Below are positions 15,767-24,203 of a DNA stretch of 24,203 bases, piece by piece (positions within the stretch are counted from its first letter, which is position 1; each line of letters begins with the position of its first letter). The position numbers and the translations under genes are program-made. The stretch covers positions 1-24,203 of the forward strand of contig CAUJJQ010000263.1 of NCBI GenBank assembly GCA_963205285.1. Direction: 5' to 3'. Below the pieces are notes generated by a model, which was not told the DNA's origin, made no database searches, and was given only the letters and a program-made list of their open reading frames with translations. This stretch comes from Pseudomonadota bacterium. Lineage in GTDB: Bacteria; Pseudomonadota; Alphaproteobacteria; Sphingomonadales; Sphingomonadaceae.

Positions 15767-16559
15767 ATTCCGGTTTGCGCTTGGCCATTTCGGCGAGCAC
15801 CGCCTCTTTCTGATTGGCCGAACCGATGATCGCCGCCTGCGCATCGCTTTCGGCCTGCAATATTTCGGCATCGCTGGCATGCATGGTCTGATTGACGAGC
15901 GCCTTGGCCGCGCGAATGGCATCCGGATTTTTATTGGCAATCACCCGCGCGAGCGCCAGCGCATCGTCATAGGGGGTTTCGCTCACACGGGTGACAAGAC
16001 CGAGCGCCGCTGCCTCTGCCCCCGTAACCTCTCTATTCGTATAGATTAATTCGCGCAGCACATCATCGCGCACATGGCCGCGCCACAGTGCCATTCCGGC
16101 CACATCGGGCACCAAACCCCAGCGCATTTCCATGATGGCGATGCGCGTTGCCGGGTGGGCAAAGCGAATGTCGGCCGCCGCCATAATCTGGCTGCCCGCG
16201 CCAAAAGCAACGCCATGGACGGCGGCGATCACCGGCACCGCCAATTCGCGCCAGCCCCATGCGGCATATTGCGGGTCGTTGGCTATACCGCGCGCGCGCG
16301 CGGTCAGGCTCGACCCCGCGCTCGACATGCCGGGCGTGCGTTCGCGCGACAGGCTGGCCAAATCCAGCCCCGCGCAAAAGCCGCGCCCCTCACCGGACAG
16401 GACAACCACGCGCAGCTCCGCCGCCCGCTTTAGCTGGTCGATCGCCGCTGCAAGTGCCGCCCACATTTCGGCATCGATGGCGTTCATCTTGTCACTGCGG
16501 ATCAGGCGGACATCGGCGATGCCGTCGTCCAGCATGTTGATGGAAATACGGTTTTCCAT
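15759..16559 (-). CDS. crotonase/enoyl-CoA hydratase-isomerase family protein
   Basis: This 266-residue crotonase-fold protein acts on acyl-CoA thioesters. Oxyanion-hole segments are GRGFCAGLDL (59-67) and VHGVAFGAGSQ (114-124). By alignment from memory to rat enoyl-CoA hydratase, the position of Glu144 is Gln124 here, while Glu164 is retained as E144. Asp152, eight residues further on (EMRWGLVPD), matches the acidic residue of dienoyl-CoA isomerase. An isomerase or other crotonase reaction is therefore more likely than plain hydration. ATG16559 has AAGGAATAGGAC just upstream. It lies 11 bp after the acyl-CoA synthetase gene, surely in one operon, pointing to degradation of a fatty or other carboxylic acid. 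Confidence 0.9.
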   Translation of the reverse strand: MENRISINMLDDGIADVRLIRSDKMNAIDAEMWAALAAAIDQLKRAAELRVVVLSGEGRGFCAGLDLASLSRERTPGMSSAGSSLTARARGIANDPQYAAWGWRELAVPVIAAVHGVAFGAGSQIMAAADIRFAHPATRIAIMEMRWGLVPDVAGMALWRGHVRDDVLRELIYTNREVTGAEAAALGLVTRVSETPYDDALALARVIANKNPDAIRAAKALVNQTMHASDAEILQAESDAQAAIIGSANQKEAVLAEMAKRKPEFS

Positions 16560-16570
16560 GGTCCTATTCC

Positions 16571-18091
16571 TTATCCTTTTGCCCAATAGGCATCGCGCAG
16601 CAGCCGCTTATATAATTTGCCGGTGTCATGGCGCGGCAATTCGGCCAGAAAATCGATCCGGCGCGGCACCTTTACCCCGGACAATTTGGTGCGCGCAAAA
16701 GCGTCGATATCCCCGCGCAGCGCATCACCCGCATCGGCCATGTCGTGCGGCTGGATGACGGCGATCACCTCTTCCCCCATTTCGCCATGCGGGCCGCCAA
16801 CCACCGCGACATCGGCCACTTTGGGGTGGGTGATAAGGTGGTTTTCAATCTCCTGCGGGTAAATATTCACACCGCCCGATATGATCATAAAGCTCTTGCG
16901 GTCGGTCAGGTAGAGGAAGCCATCTTCATCCAGCCAGCCAATATCGCCCAGCGTCGTCCAGCCCCGGCTGTTGCGGCTGGATGCCGTTTTTTCGGGGTCG
17001 TCATGATATTCAAAGACATTTTCGCTTTCGAAATAGACCGCGCCCTCGGCCCGCACCGGCAGCTCGCTTTCGCCATCGTCGCCCATGATATGGACGATAC
17101 CGGTCAGCGCGCGCCCGACGCTCCCCTTGTGCGCCAGCCAGTCGGCACTGGTCGCAAAGGTCATGCCATTCCCCTCCGATCCCGCATAATATTCATACAG
17201 CACCGGCCCCCACCAATCGATCATCGCCTGTTTGACCGGGATGGGACAGGGGGCCGCGGCGTGGATGGCGGTGCGCATCGTCGATAAATCATGCCGAACA
17301 CGTTCCGCTTCGGGCAGTTTCAGCATGCGGACAAAATGGGTCGGCACGAACTGGGCGGCGGTGCAGCGATATTTCTCAACAATGGCGAGTGCGCCCGCCG
17401 CATCAAATTTCTGCATCAGAACCACCGTACCGCCCAGCCGGTGGATGGTCATCGACCAGCGCAGCGGTGCGGCATGGTACAGCGGCGCGGGCGACAAATA
17501 AATGCTGTCGGGGCCAAGGCCAAAGGCAGCAGCGGACAGCATGACAAGGCTGTTGGGCGCATCAATTGCTGGGTCGGCGGGCAGCGGCACGCGCACCCCC
17601 TTGGGCCGGCCGGTCGTCCCGCTCGAATATAGCATGTCCACCCCTGCACGCTCATCATCAATTGGGGTGACCGGCAGATCGGCGATCGCGCCTTCAAGCG
17701 TCGGCCAGCCCGATATGTTCCCGCCCGTTGCGAAATGGGGGATTTTGGACTGGAGGGCCAAGGCCGCATCGGCAAGGCTGGCCGAAACGATCAGCAGTTT
17801 CGCCCCGCTATTTTCCAAAATATAATCGGTTTCATCCTGCGTCAGGCGCGAAGATATGCACACATATCGCAGCCCCGAACGCTGCGCCCCCCATGTCAGC
17901 GCATAATAGCCCACATGATTGTCGAGCATGAAGGCAACCACATCCTCATGCCCCAGACCCTGCCCACGGAAAAAATGGGCGATACGGTTCGACTGGGCGT
18001 CGAGCGCGCCATAGCTCAGCACTTCGCCCGTTTCAGCCAGAATGACCGCCGCTTTGTCGGGGTTGGCGCGTGCATGGACGCTGGGGTGCAT
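16571..18091 (-). CDS. AMP-dependent acyl-CoA synthetase (FadD-like)
   Basis: This 506-residue member of the ANL adenylating family activates a carboxylic acid as acyl-AMP and then acyl-CoA. It carries the ATP loop LYSSGTTGRPKG (154-165), YEYYAGSEGNGMT (the A5 motif), the hinge and A8 region YLTDRKSFMIISGGVNIYPQEIE, and the C-terminal catalytic Lys492 in TGKLYKR. The acyl chain preference is not evident. ATG18091 is preceded by GGGAGG at good distance; a further ATG at 18106 lacks one. It begins the operon with the crotonase and has a LiuR-like palindrome 63-78 bp upstream. It could supply acyl-CoA for degradation rather than for the sphingolipid pathway. Confidence 0.92.
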   Translation of the reverse strand: MHPSVHARANPDKAAVILAETGEVLSYGALDAQSNRIAHFFRGQGLGHEDVVAFMLDNHVGYYALTWGAQRSGLRYVCISSRLTQDETDYILENSGAKLLIVSASLADAALALQSKIPHFATGGNISGWPTLEGAIADLPVTPIDDERAGVDMLYSSGTTGRPKGVRVPLPADPAIDAPNSLVMLSAAAFGLGPDSIYLSPAPLYHAAPLRWSMTIHRLGGTVVLMQKFDAAGALAIVEKYRCTAAQFVPTHFVRMLKLPEAERVRHDLSTMRTAIHAAAPCPIPVKQAMIDWWGPVLYEYYAGSEGNGMTFATSADWLAHKGSVGRALTGIVHIMGDDGESELPVRAEGAVYFESENVFEYHDDPEKTASSRNSRGWTTLGDIGWLDEDGFLYLTDRKSFMIISGGVNIYPQEIENHLITHPKVADVAVVGGPHGEMGEEVIAVIQPHDMADAGDALRGDIDAFARTKLSGVKVPRRIDFLAELPRHDTGKLYKRLLRDAYWAKG

Positions 18092-18153
18092 CTTATCCTC
18101 CCGCATTGGGCCCGCGAACGAGCGATTCTCTCCGCATGCAAGGATGCTTGCCG

Positions 18154-18169
18154 CTTACGTTCACGTCAA
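18154..18169. promoter_or_regulatory. LiuR-like operator upstream of the acyl-CoA synthetase operon
   Basis: CTTACGTTCACGTCAA is an imperfect palindrome built on ACGT-TC-ACGT. It resembles the operator of LiuR, a MerR-family repressor of branched-chain amino acid and fatty acid catabolism genes in proteobacteria (consensus recalled, not searched). On the minus strand TTGACG within it could be a -35 element, an arrangement usual for MerR-type control. No LiuR gene is in the window. Confidence 0.45.
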
Positions 18170-18200
18170 CTGTCGCGGACCATTTATCATTCAGCAACTA

Positions 18201-18242
18201 GGGTCAGGACTCATCAGGCATGCGATTAATGGATCCTGACCC
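18201..18242. repeat. inverted repeat between acyl-CoA synthetase and regulator genes
   Basis: GGGTCAGGA (18201-18209) and TCCTGACCC (18234-18242) are perfect 9-bp inverted arms around 24 bp. Each arm is followed or preceded by related bases (ACTCAT and TAATGGA), giving the look of a REP unit or of the ends of a short mobile element. It could also act as an operator for the regulator gene downstream. Confidence 0.5.
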
Positions 18243-18358
18243 AAGTATAAGGGCATCCTTAACCTGTGAACGCTATGGCGAGGGGGTGGAAATCAGTCCT
18301 TCGCGCCGCGCGGGACGCAACAAGGTGGGTGCAATTGGCGACACTACAGGGCGACAGG

Positions 18359-19765
18359 ATGCTGCTGGTGGTGGACAGCGACGTGGGGCATGGCCGCTTC
18401 GTCGCGGCGCTTGCCGCGCGCGCTGGCTGGCGCACGATGGTCGTCGCCGATGTCGCCGACGCGGTGGCCAGCCTTGGCACGCATGATGGTCTGCTGATCG
18501 ATGCGGTGTTGCTCGACGGGCATAGCGCGCGCGCATCGCTCGCCAACCTCATCGACACGATGCACCAATGGCGCCCGTCGCTGCCGATCATTTACATGGG
18601 TGAAACAGGCCGCCGCGCGGGCGCACTGCATGCGTTGCGCGCGGGTGCGAGCGACATTATCGACCGCCCGTTGACCGCCGAACGGCTGAGTGTCGCGCTC
18701 GACAATGCGATATCGCCGAATTTCCCCGCCGAATTGCGTTCGCTGTCGGAAAAATTCCCCGCCGCGCTGCCGATAGAGGAAATCATCGGCTCCACCCCCG
18801 CCTTTCGCACCGCGCTCGCCATCGCCGCGAAAATCGCGCGTGCACGGGTCGCGGTGCATATTTCGGGCGAAGCGGGCAGCGGCAAAAGCCTGCTCGCCCA
18901 TGCCGTCCATGCGGCGGGCAACAGGGGCCGTGCGCCCTTTGTCGAAATGGATTGCGCCCACTTCAGCCAGGCGATGCTCGGCCCGCAATTATTCGGCCAT
19001 GAACGCGGTGCTTTTGCCGGGGCCTTTGAACGGCGCACCGGCGACATTGCGCGTGCCGATGGCGGCACATTGGTGATCGACCGAATCGAGCGGCTGCCGC
19101 TCGACGTGCAGGCCGCGCTCGCGACATTTTTGGAAAATGGCATCGTCACGCCGGTCGGCGGCGGGGCAGCCAGCCATGTCGATGTCCGGCTGATCGCGAT
19201 GAGCGAGGTGGACCTTGCCGCGCGCGCCGCCGACGGCCTGTTCCGCGAAGATCTGCTGGCCCGCATCGCCATTGCCGAAATCCGCCTGCCCCCCTTGCGC
19301 GAACGGCGTGCGGACATTGCGCCGCTCGCCCGTCATTTTGCTGCGCGCATCGCCGCCATGCCCGATATGGACAGTTTGACGCTGTCCCCCGATCTGGTCG
19401 ATGCGCTGACCGCGTGGCGCTGGTCGGGTAATGTTCGTCAGCTTTTTGATGCCATTTTGCGCGCTGCCTGCACCGCCACCGGCCCGCAATTGCGCCTGAG
19501 TGATTTTACCGGCCTGCAAAGCGAACGCGCACGCGAACCCGATTTGCTGCGCCATGCCGCGCCGATGCCGGGTGATGGCATTGGCGTCACCCTCTATCGC
19601 CCCGACGGCAATCTGCGCCCGCTGGAGGAAATAGAGGCGGACGTCATCCGCCTTGCCATTGGCCATTATCGCGGGCGGATGAGCGAAGTTGCCCGGCGGC
19701 TGGGCATTGGCCGTTCAACATTATACCGCAAACTCAGCGATCTAGGGATTGATACAGCGGCTTAG
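18359..19765 (+). CDS. degenerate NtrC-family regulator (receiver-AAA-Fis HTH)
   Basis: From ATG18359 the protein has 468 residues: a receiver-like domain (1-120), an AAA+ domain (about 138-375) and a Fis-type HTH (SEVARRLGIGRSTLYRKLSDL, about 442-462). Walker A is GEAGSGKS (170-177). The sigma-54 contact loop reads GAFAGA rather than GAFTGA, and Walker B is LVIDRIE rather than LFLDEI, so the glutamate is Arg. The receiver keeps acidic residues (D6, D8, D53) but has Gly at the Thr/Ser position and Arg at the conserved Lys. It may thus be a phosphorylation- and sigma-54-independent DNA-binding regulator. GTG18266, ATG18275 and GTG18329 are possible earlier starts. No sensor kinase is adjacent. 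Confidence 0.85.
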   Translation: MLLVVDSDVGHGRFVAALAARAGWRTMVVADVADAVASLGTHDGLLIDAVLLDGHSARASLANLIDTMHQWRPSLPIIYMGETGRRAGALHALRAGASDIIDRPLTAERLSVALDNAISPNFPAELRSLSEKFPAALPIEEIIGSTPAFRTALAIAAKIARARVAVHISGEAGSGKSLLAHAVHAAGNRGRAPFVEMDCAHFSQAMLGPQLFGHERGAFAGAFERRTGDIARADGGTLVIDRIERLPLDVQAALATFLENGIVTPVGGGAASHVDVRLIAMSEVDLAARAADGLFREDLLARIAIAEIRLPPLRERRADIAPLARHFAARIAAMPDMDSLTLSPDLVDALTAWRWSGNVRQLFDAILRAACTATGPQLRLSDFTGLQSERAREPDLLRHAAPMPGDGIGVTLYRPDGNLRPLEEIEADVIRLAIGHYRGRMSEVARRLGIGRSTLYRKLSDLGIDTAA

Positions 19766-19947
19766 CCTTCAATTCCGTTGCAATTACAAAATAAATAAAA
19801 TATGATCTAGAAATGGGTAGCCGATAGGCACTCTGTAATGGCTTGTGGAGCGACAAGAGTCGCCAAGTGTTAGCAATAGCTCTGCCATTGGACGACGATA
19901 TTCGTTGTTGCACACCGCATCGATTCTAACAATCGTGCGAGCATACT

Positions 19948-20283
19948 ATGACAAAATTAACCATAATTCGAAATGAAAAGCTTATTCAGCAGAATAATCT
20001 CTGTTACTATTGCAAACAGCCGATGTGGCGTAGCGCTGCGGCTGATTTCGCTCAAAATCATCAAATATCGTCGAAAAAAGCGCGCTTATTACAAGCAACA
20101 GCTGAGCACCTTATTCCCAAATCTGAGGGAGGAAAGGACACGCCAACCAATATTGTGGCCGCCTGCGCCTATTGCAATCAGCACCGACACCGTACCAAAA
20201 TTCCGCTTACGCCCGATGCGCACCAAAAAAAGGTCAAAAACCGACTGCTGCTTGGAAAATGGCACGGCATTGTCCTGCGCTAG
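19948..20283 (+). CDS. orphan HNH endonuclease
   Basis: A 111-residue protein with a zinc-bound HNH fold: CYYC (C19, C22), E52-H53 in ATAEHLIPKSEGG, N67 (TNIVAACAYC) with C72 and C75, and QHRHR. These are the HNH metal and zinc residues in order, so it should nick or cut DNA. It stands alone in AT-rich sequence unlike its neighbours, after a 180-bp AT-rich gap (19766-19947) in which I see nothing else. The start ATG19948 has no clear ribosome-binding site. The composition suggests horizontal acquisition. It could be a remnant of a restriction or homing system; no methylase or phage gene is adjacent to support that. It converges on folP with a 28-bp gap. Confidence 0.85.
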   Translation: MTKLTIIRNEKLIQQNNLCYYCKQPMWRSAAADFAQNHQISSKKARLLQATAEHLIPKSEGGKDTPTNIVAACAYCNQHRHRTKIPLTPDAHQKKVKNRLLLGKWHGIVLR

Positions 20284-20311
20284 GCTAATTGAATCTTGAA
20301 AATGCAGCCAA

Positions 20312-21457
20312 TCAAGCGATTACTGCACTATCGCGCAACCCGCGCCACAGGCGCAGTGCTTGGCGCGTTTCGGCAATGTCATGGACGCGCAGCAACTGCA
20401 CCCCCTGCGTCGCGGCGAAGAGGTGGAGTGCCACCGACCCGCCAAGCCGCTGATCGACCGCCGCCTCATTGTCGAGCGCGCCGATCATCCGTTTGCGGCT
20501 GCCGCCGACCATGATCGGGCAGCCAAATGTGTGAAACAGGGCAATGCCGTTGAGGAGGCGCAGCCCATCCTCCACCCCCTTGCCAAAGCCGATACCGGGG
20601 TCGAGGATGATGTTGCCACGCGCCACCCCCGCCGCTGTCACCCGCGCAATTTGCGCGGCAAACCAGTCATAAACATCGAACAAAATGTCACGATATGCCC
20701 CGCCAATGGGGGTGAGGTCATGGGGATTGCTGCTCTGACTTGGTGCATGCATCAGCACGACAGGCACATCGGCAACAGCGGCGACCGCCACCGCGCGATC
20801 ATCATAACCCAATGCCGACACATCGTTAATCATCGCCGCGCCCGCCGCCAGCGCCTGTTCCATCACCATGGCTTTGCGCGTGTCGATGGAGATTGCCGCA
20901 CCCGTCGCGGCAAGGCGGCGGATGAGTGCATCAACCCGCGCCCATTCATCCCCTTCCCACAATAATGGCGCGCCGGGGCGGGTGGATTCGCCGCCAATGT
21001 CGATGATCGCGGCACCTGCACTGTTCATCGCGACCGCCGCAGCAAGCGCGGCATCGACATCGACATGTTTGCCGCCGTCGGAAAAACTGTCGGGGGTTGC
21101 GTTTAATATGCCCACAATCTGCGGTTCGCTGAGCCGTATGAGCCGCTCACCCAGCCGCAGCGGCGCACGCACCGCGCCAACCGCCGCCATTTGTGCGCGC
21201 GCATTTTCTGCCAGCGCATCGGGCATGGCGCTGAGCCAAGGGTCCACCCCATCCACAACGACAATGGTGTGGCGCGTCGGCCCATCTGCCCCGCGCAGCG
21301 ACAATTGCCATGCCGAAAACCAGATGAGGCTGTCGGACAGGCGAAAACAGCGCCCGTCCCACTCATGCGGACGGTCAACCGGTGCGGTCGGGCGGCAATA
21401 AATGCGCGCATCATCGCCCGCGCGGGACAGATGTTCGATTGTCAGCGGCTCGAACAT
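20312..21457 (-). CDS. folP: dihydropteroate synthase FolP with N-terminal extension
   Basis: FolP joins p-aminobenzoate to dihydropterin pyrophosphate in folate synthesis and is the sulfonamide target. The TIM-barrel core starts near residue 112: GILNATPDSFSDGG (116-129), DIGGESTRPGA, SIDTRKAMV, INDVSAL, VVLMHAPSQ, ILDPGIGFGK and MVGGSRKRMIG. The C-terminal RVHDIAETRQALRLW is also typical. At 381 residues it is about 100 longer than E. coli DHPS. The first 110 residues (MFEPLTIEHLSRAGDDARIYCRP and on) have no recognised catalytic motif. ATG21457 lies 7 bp after the ccrM stop, so folP is probably read with ccrM. Confidence 0.94.
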   Translation of the reverse strand: MFEPLTIEHLSRAGDDARIYCRPTAPVDRPHEWDGRCFRLSDSLIWFSAWQLSLRGADGPTRHTIVVVDGVDPWLSAMPDALAENARAQMAAVGAVRAPLRLGERLIRLSEPQIVGILNATPDSFSDGGKHVDVDAALAAAVAMNSAGAAIIDIGGESTRPGAPLLWEGDEWARVDALIRRLAATGAAISIDTRKAMVMEQALAAGAAMINDVSALGYDDRAVAVAAVADVPVVLMHAPSQSSNPHDLTPIGGAYRDILFDVYDWFAAQIARVTAAGVARGNIILDPGIGFGKGVEDGLRLLNGIALFHTFGCPIMVGGSRKRMIGALDNEAAVDQRLGGSVALHLFAATQGVQLLRVHDIAETRQALRLWRGLRDSAVIA

Positions 21458-21464
21458 TTTCCCA

Positions 21465-22710
<1,246 letters not shown>

Positions 22711-22739
22711 CAGCATTTTGCAACAAAAGAGAACAGGGC

Positions 22740-22813
22740 GAGTCCAAACGCCATATCTGGCGTCATGGGGTAAGGTGGGGACTCAAACCCTTGTGGTGTG
22801 GCTTTTTGGACTC
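22740..22813. other. 74-nt potentially structured element between rnhB and ccrM
   Basis: GAGTCCAAA (22740-22748) and TTTGGACTC (22805-22813) can pair as a 9-bp closing helix. Inside are ACGCCATATCTGGCGT (22748-22763, 6-bp stem, 4-nt loop) and a short GGG...CCC hairpin (22778-22790). Three GANTC sites (22740, 22780, 22809) fall in the element. It begins about 20 nt after the rnhB stop in the direction of transcription. It may be a terminator-like mRNA end, a leader or a small RNA; it is not a tRNA. Confidence 0.4.
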
Positions 22814-22832
22814 AATATCAAAGAAAAATGTA

Positions 22833-23417
22833 TCAGAGCACGCTGAACTGGCGGATGGGCGCAAAACTTTGCCGGTGCAGCGCACATGGCCCATGGTTTT
22901 TGAGCGCGGCAAGGTGCGCCGCCGTGCCATAGCCTTTGTGCTGTGCAAAACCATATTGCGGGTGCGCCGCATCCGCTGCCAGCATCAGCCGGTCGCGATG
23001 TTCCTTGGCCAATATGCTGGCGGCTGAAATCGCCGGTTCGCTGGCATCGCCGCCAACAATCGCGCGCGCCGTCCATGGCCATTTGGGCAGACGGTTACCG
23101 TCAACCAACACCATCGTTGGCGTGATGCCCAGCGCAGCGACCGCGCGCGCCATCGCCAACATGGTGGCGTGGAGAATATTGAGCGCGTCAATCTCTGCAA
23201 CGCTCGCTTCCCCAATCGCAAAGGCGCAGTGCGCAAGGATTTGCGTTTCAAGCTCCGCACGGCGGCGCGGCGATAATTTCTTGCTGTCGGCAAGGCCGGG
23301 GATATGGGCATCGCCCAATATCACCGCTGCGGCGACAACCGGCCCAGCCAGCGGGCCGCGACCCGCCTCATCCACGCCAATAATCACAGATACGCAACCA
23401 TCACAGGCCGGTAACAT
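22833..23417 (-). CDS. rnhB: ribonuclease HII
   Basis: RNase HII removes ribonucleotides from DNA and RNA of RNA-DNA hybrids. The 194-residue protein has the family's active site: D16-E17 in [14 protein letters not shown]106 in VLVDGN and D142 in AKEHRDRL, plus the [10 protein letters not shown] and [11 protein letters not shown] segments. The start is ATG23417, inside the end of thiD (17-bp overlap). A GTG at 23387 (giving VIIGVDEAG) would also be acceptable and would leave a gap to thiD. The protein ends with [11 protein letters not shown], typical of the family. It is the gene before ccrM on this strand. Confidence 0.95.
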   Translation of the reverse strand: MLPACDGCVSVIIGVDEAGRGPLAGPVVAAAVILGDAHIPGLADSKKLSPRRRAELETQILAHCAFAIGEASVAEIDALNILHATMLAMARAVAALGITPTMVLVDGNRLPKWPWTARAIVGGDASEPAISAASILAKEHRDRLMLAADAAHPQYGFAQHKGYGTAAHLAALKNHGPCALHRQSFAPIRQFSVL

Positions 23418-24156
23418 CAACCAGATGATGCCCCATCGGCCCATGCCCGCTGCCAAAACCGGGTGCCGCCAAAATCGCCCCGCGCACAAAGGCGCGCGCC
23501 CGTTCGATGGCCTGCACCATATGCATGCCCTGCCCCAGCCCGGTGGCAATGCCGCTTGCCAATGTACAGCCCGTGCCATGGGTGTGGAGCGTGTCGACCC
23601 GCGCATCCTGCCAGCGCGCAACCTCCCCCCATTCCCCGATCAGCCGGTCGGTGAGCATCGCGTCGGTGCCATGCCCCCCCTTGATGAGGAGCGCGCAGCC
23701 ATGCGCCAAAACCGCTTCCTCCCCGCCCAGCGCCTCCAGCTCCGGCAGATTGGGCGTCGTCAGCCATGCCAAGTCCATCAACCGGCCAAAGGCGGCAATC
23801 GTCGGCGCATCGGCCAGCACCGAACCGCTGGTCGCCACCATGACGGGGTCGAACACCACCGGCACCTCTATCCCGCCGATGGCATCTGCCACCGCCTCTG
23901 CGGTTGCCGCGCCCCCCAGCATGCCGATTTTTATCGCATCAACGCCTATGTCGCTGACTACGCTTTCAATCTGCGCGCGCACCATATCGGCGGGAATGGG
24001 ATGCACCGCCTGCACGCCCAGCGTATTTTGCGCGGTAATCGCGGTAATCGCGCTCATCGCAAAACCGCCGAGCATAGTGACGGTTTTAATATCCGCCTGC
24101 ACCCCCGCGCCGCCGCCCGAATCCGACCCGGCGATGATGAGGATGCGCGACGTCAC
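23401..24156 (-). CDS. thiD: hydroxymethylpyrimidine/phosphomethylpyrimidine kinase ThiD
   Basis: ThiD phosphorylates HMP and HMP-phosphate for thiamine synthesis, and the salvage substrate too. The 251-residue ribokinase-fold protein has [19 protein letters not shown] at the N-terminus, [47 protein letters not shown], and [18 protein letters not shown] with the anion-hole and catalytic Cys region. The start is GTG24156, sharing GTGA with the stop of an upstream gene. It overlaps rnhB. I see no TPP riboswitch and no other thi gene nearby, so it is probably a stand-alone or salvage ThiD. Confidence 0.95.
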   Translation of the reverse strand: MTSRILIIAGSDSGGGAGVQADIKTVTMLGGFAMSAITAITAQNTLGVQAVHPIPADMVRAQIESVVSDIGVDAIKIGMLGGAATAEAVADAIGGIEVPVVFDPVMVATSGSVLADAPTIAAFGRLMDLAWLTTPNLPELEALGGEEAVLAHGCALLIKGGHGTDAMLTDRLIGEWGEVARWQDARVDTLHTHGTGCTLASGIATGLGQGMHMVQAIERARAFVRGAILAAPGFGSGHGPMGHHLVDVTGL

Positions 24157-24203
24157 CCCTTGAACCGTCGCTGGGTAGAGGCAGGGTGCTTGGCCAGATT
24201 TTC
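24153..24203 (-). CDS. C-terminal tail of an unidentified gene (partial)
   Basis: Sixteen codons ([16 protein letters not shown]) and a TGA enter from the right edge and overlap the thiD GTG start in a GTGA arrangement. The overlap argues for a real coupled gene, but the family cannot be named from this tail. Confidence 0.4.
   Translation of the reverse strand, partial: ENLAKHPASTQRRFKG

Noticed and set aside
22740..22813. tRNA-like element (GGG-TTTGAGT-CCC resembles a T-arm on the minus strand)
   Set aside because: The T-loop consensus is broken, the arm is in the wrong place relative to the closing helix, and no anticodon arm can be drawn.

Overview
The window reads as a chromosomal segment of a sphingolipid-making alphaproteobacterium, most probably Sphingomonadales (inference). 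The support is a complete-looking ceramide pathway (serine palmitoyltransferase, dedicated acyl carrier protein, GNAT-type ceramide synthase, CerR-type reductase), a CcrM-type GANTC methyltransferase next to rnhB, a mitochondrial-type ATP12 F1-ATPase assembly chaperone, high GC, and dense gene packing with many ATGA/GTGA overlaps. I see no rRNA, tRNA, CRISPR array, prophage or insertion sequence.

Layout. 1-1983: end of an unknown gene, a sulfotransferase, and a convergent acyltransferase-3 membrane protein. 1984-2142: a pair of inverted REP-like units. 2143-5217: obgE, proB and a CerR-like reductase, with proB and cerR overlapping by 4 bp. 5208-5873 (minus): a PycTM-like (DUF5706) membrane protein. 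5976-9478: JmjC-like cupin, GNAT-fold ceramide synthase candidate, ACP and serine palmitoyltransferase. Together with cerR these can condense serine with an acyl thioester, reduce the ketone and N-acylate the amine. 9471-11406: a small membrane protein divergent from a Baeyer-Villiger-type flavin monooxygenase, with a perfect FNR/FixK-type box between them. 11506-12510: a MipA/OmpV outer-membrane protein ending in a long inverted repeat. 12636-15766: a tightly coupled operon of crcB, rluC-type pseudouridine synthase, HAD phosphatase, small membrane protein and ATP12. 15759-18091 (minus): acyl-CoA synthetase and crotonase operon behind a LiuR-like operator. 18359-19765: a degenerate NtrC-family regulator. 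19948-20283: a low-GC orphan HNH nuclease. 20312-24203 (minus): an unknown gene tail, thiD, rnhB, ccrM and folP.

Most of this is core metabolism. The parts that stand out are the sphingolipid block with an embedded JmjC-like oxygenase candidate and an orphan Pycsar-effector-like protein, the FNR box in front of an oxygen-consuming monooxygenase, the NtrC-family regulator lacking key sigma-54 and ATPase residues, and the rnhB-ccrM intergenic region. That last region carries five GANTC sites, a CtrA-like half-site and a 74-nt potentially structured element.
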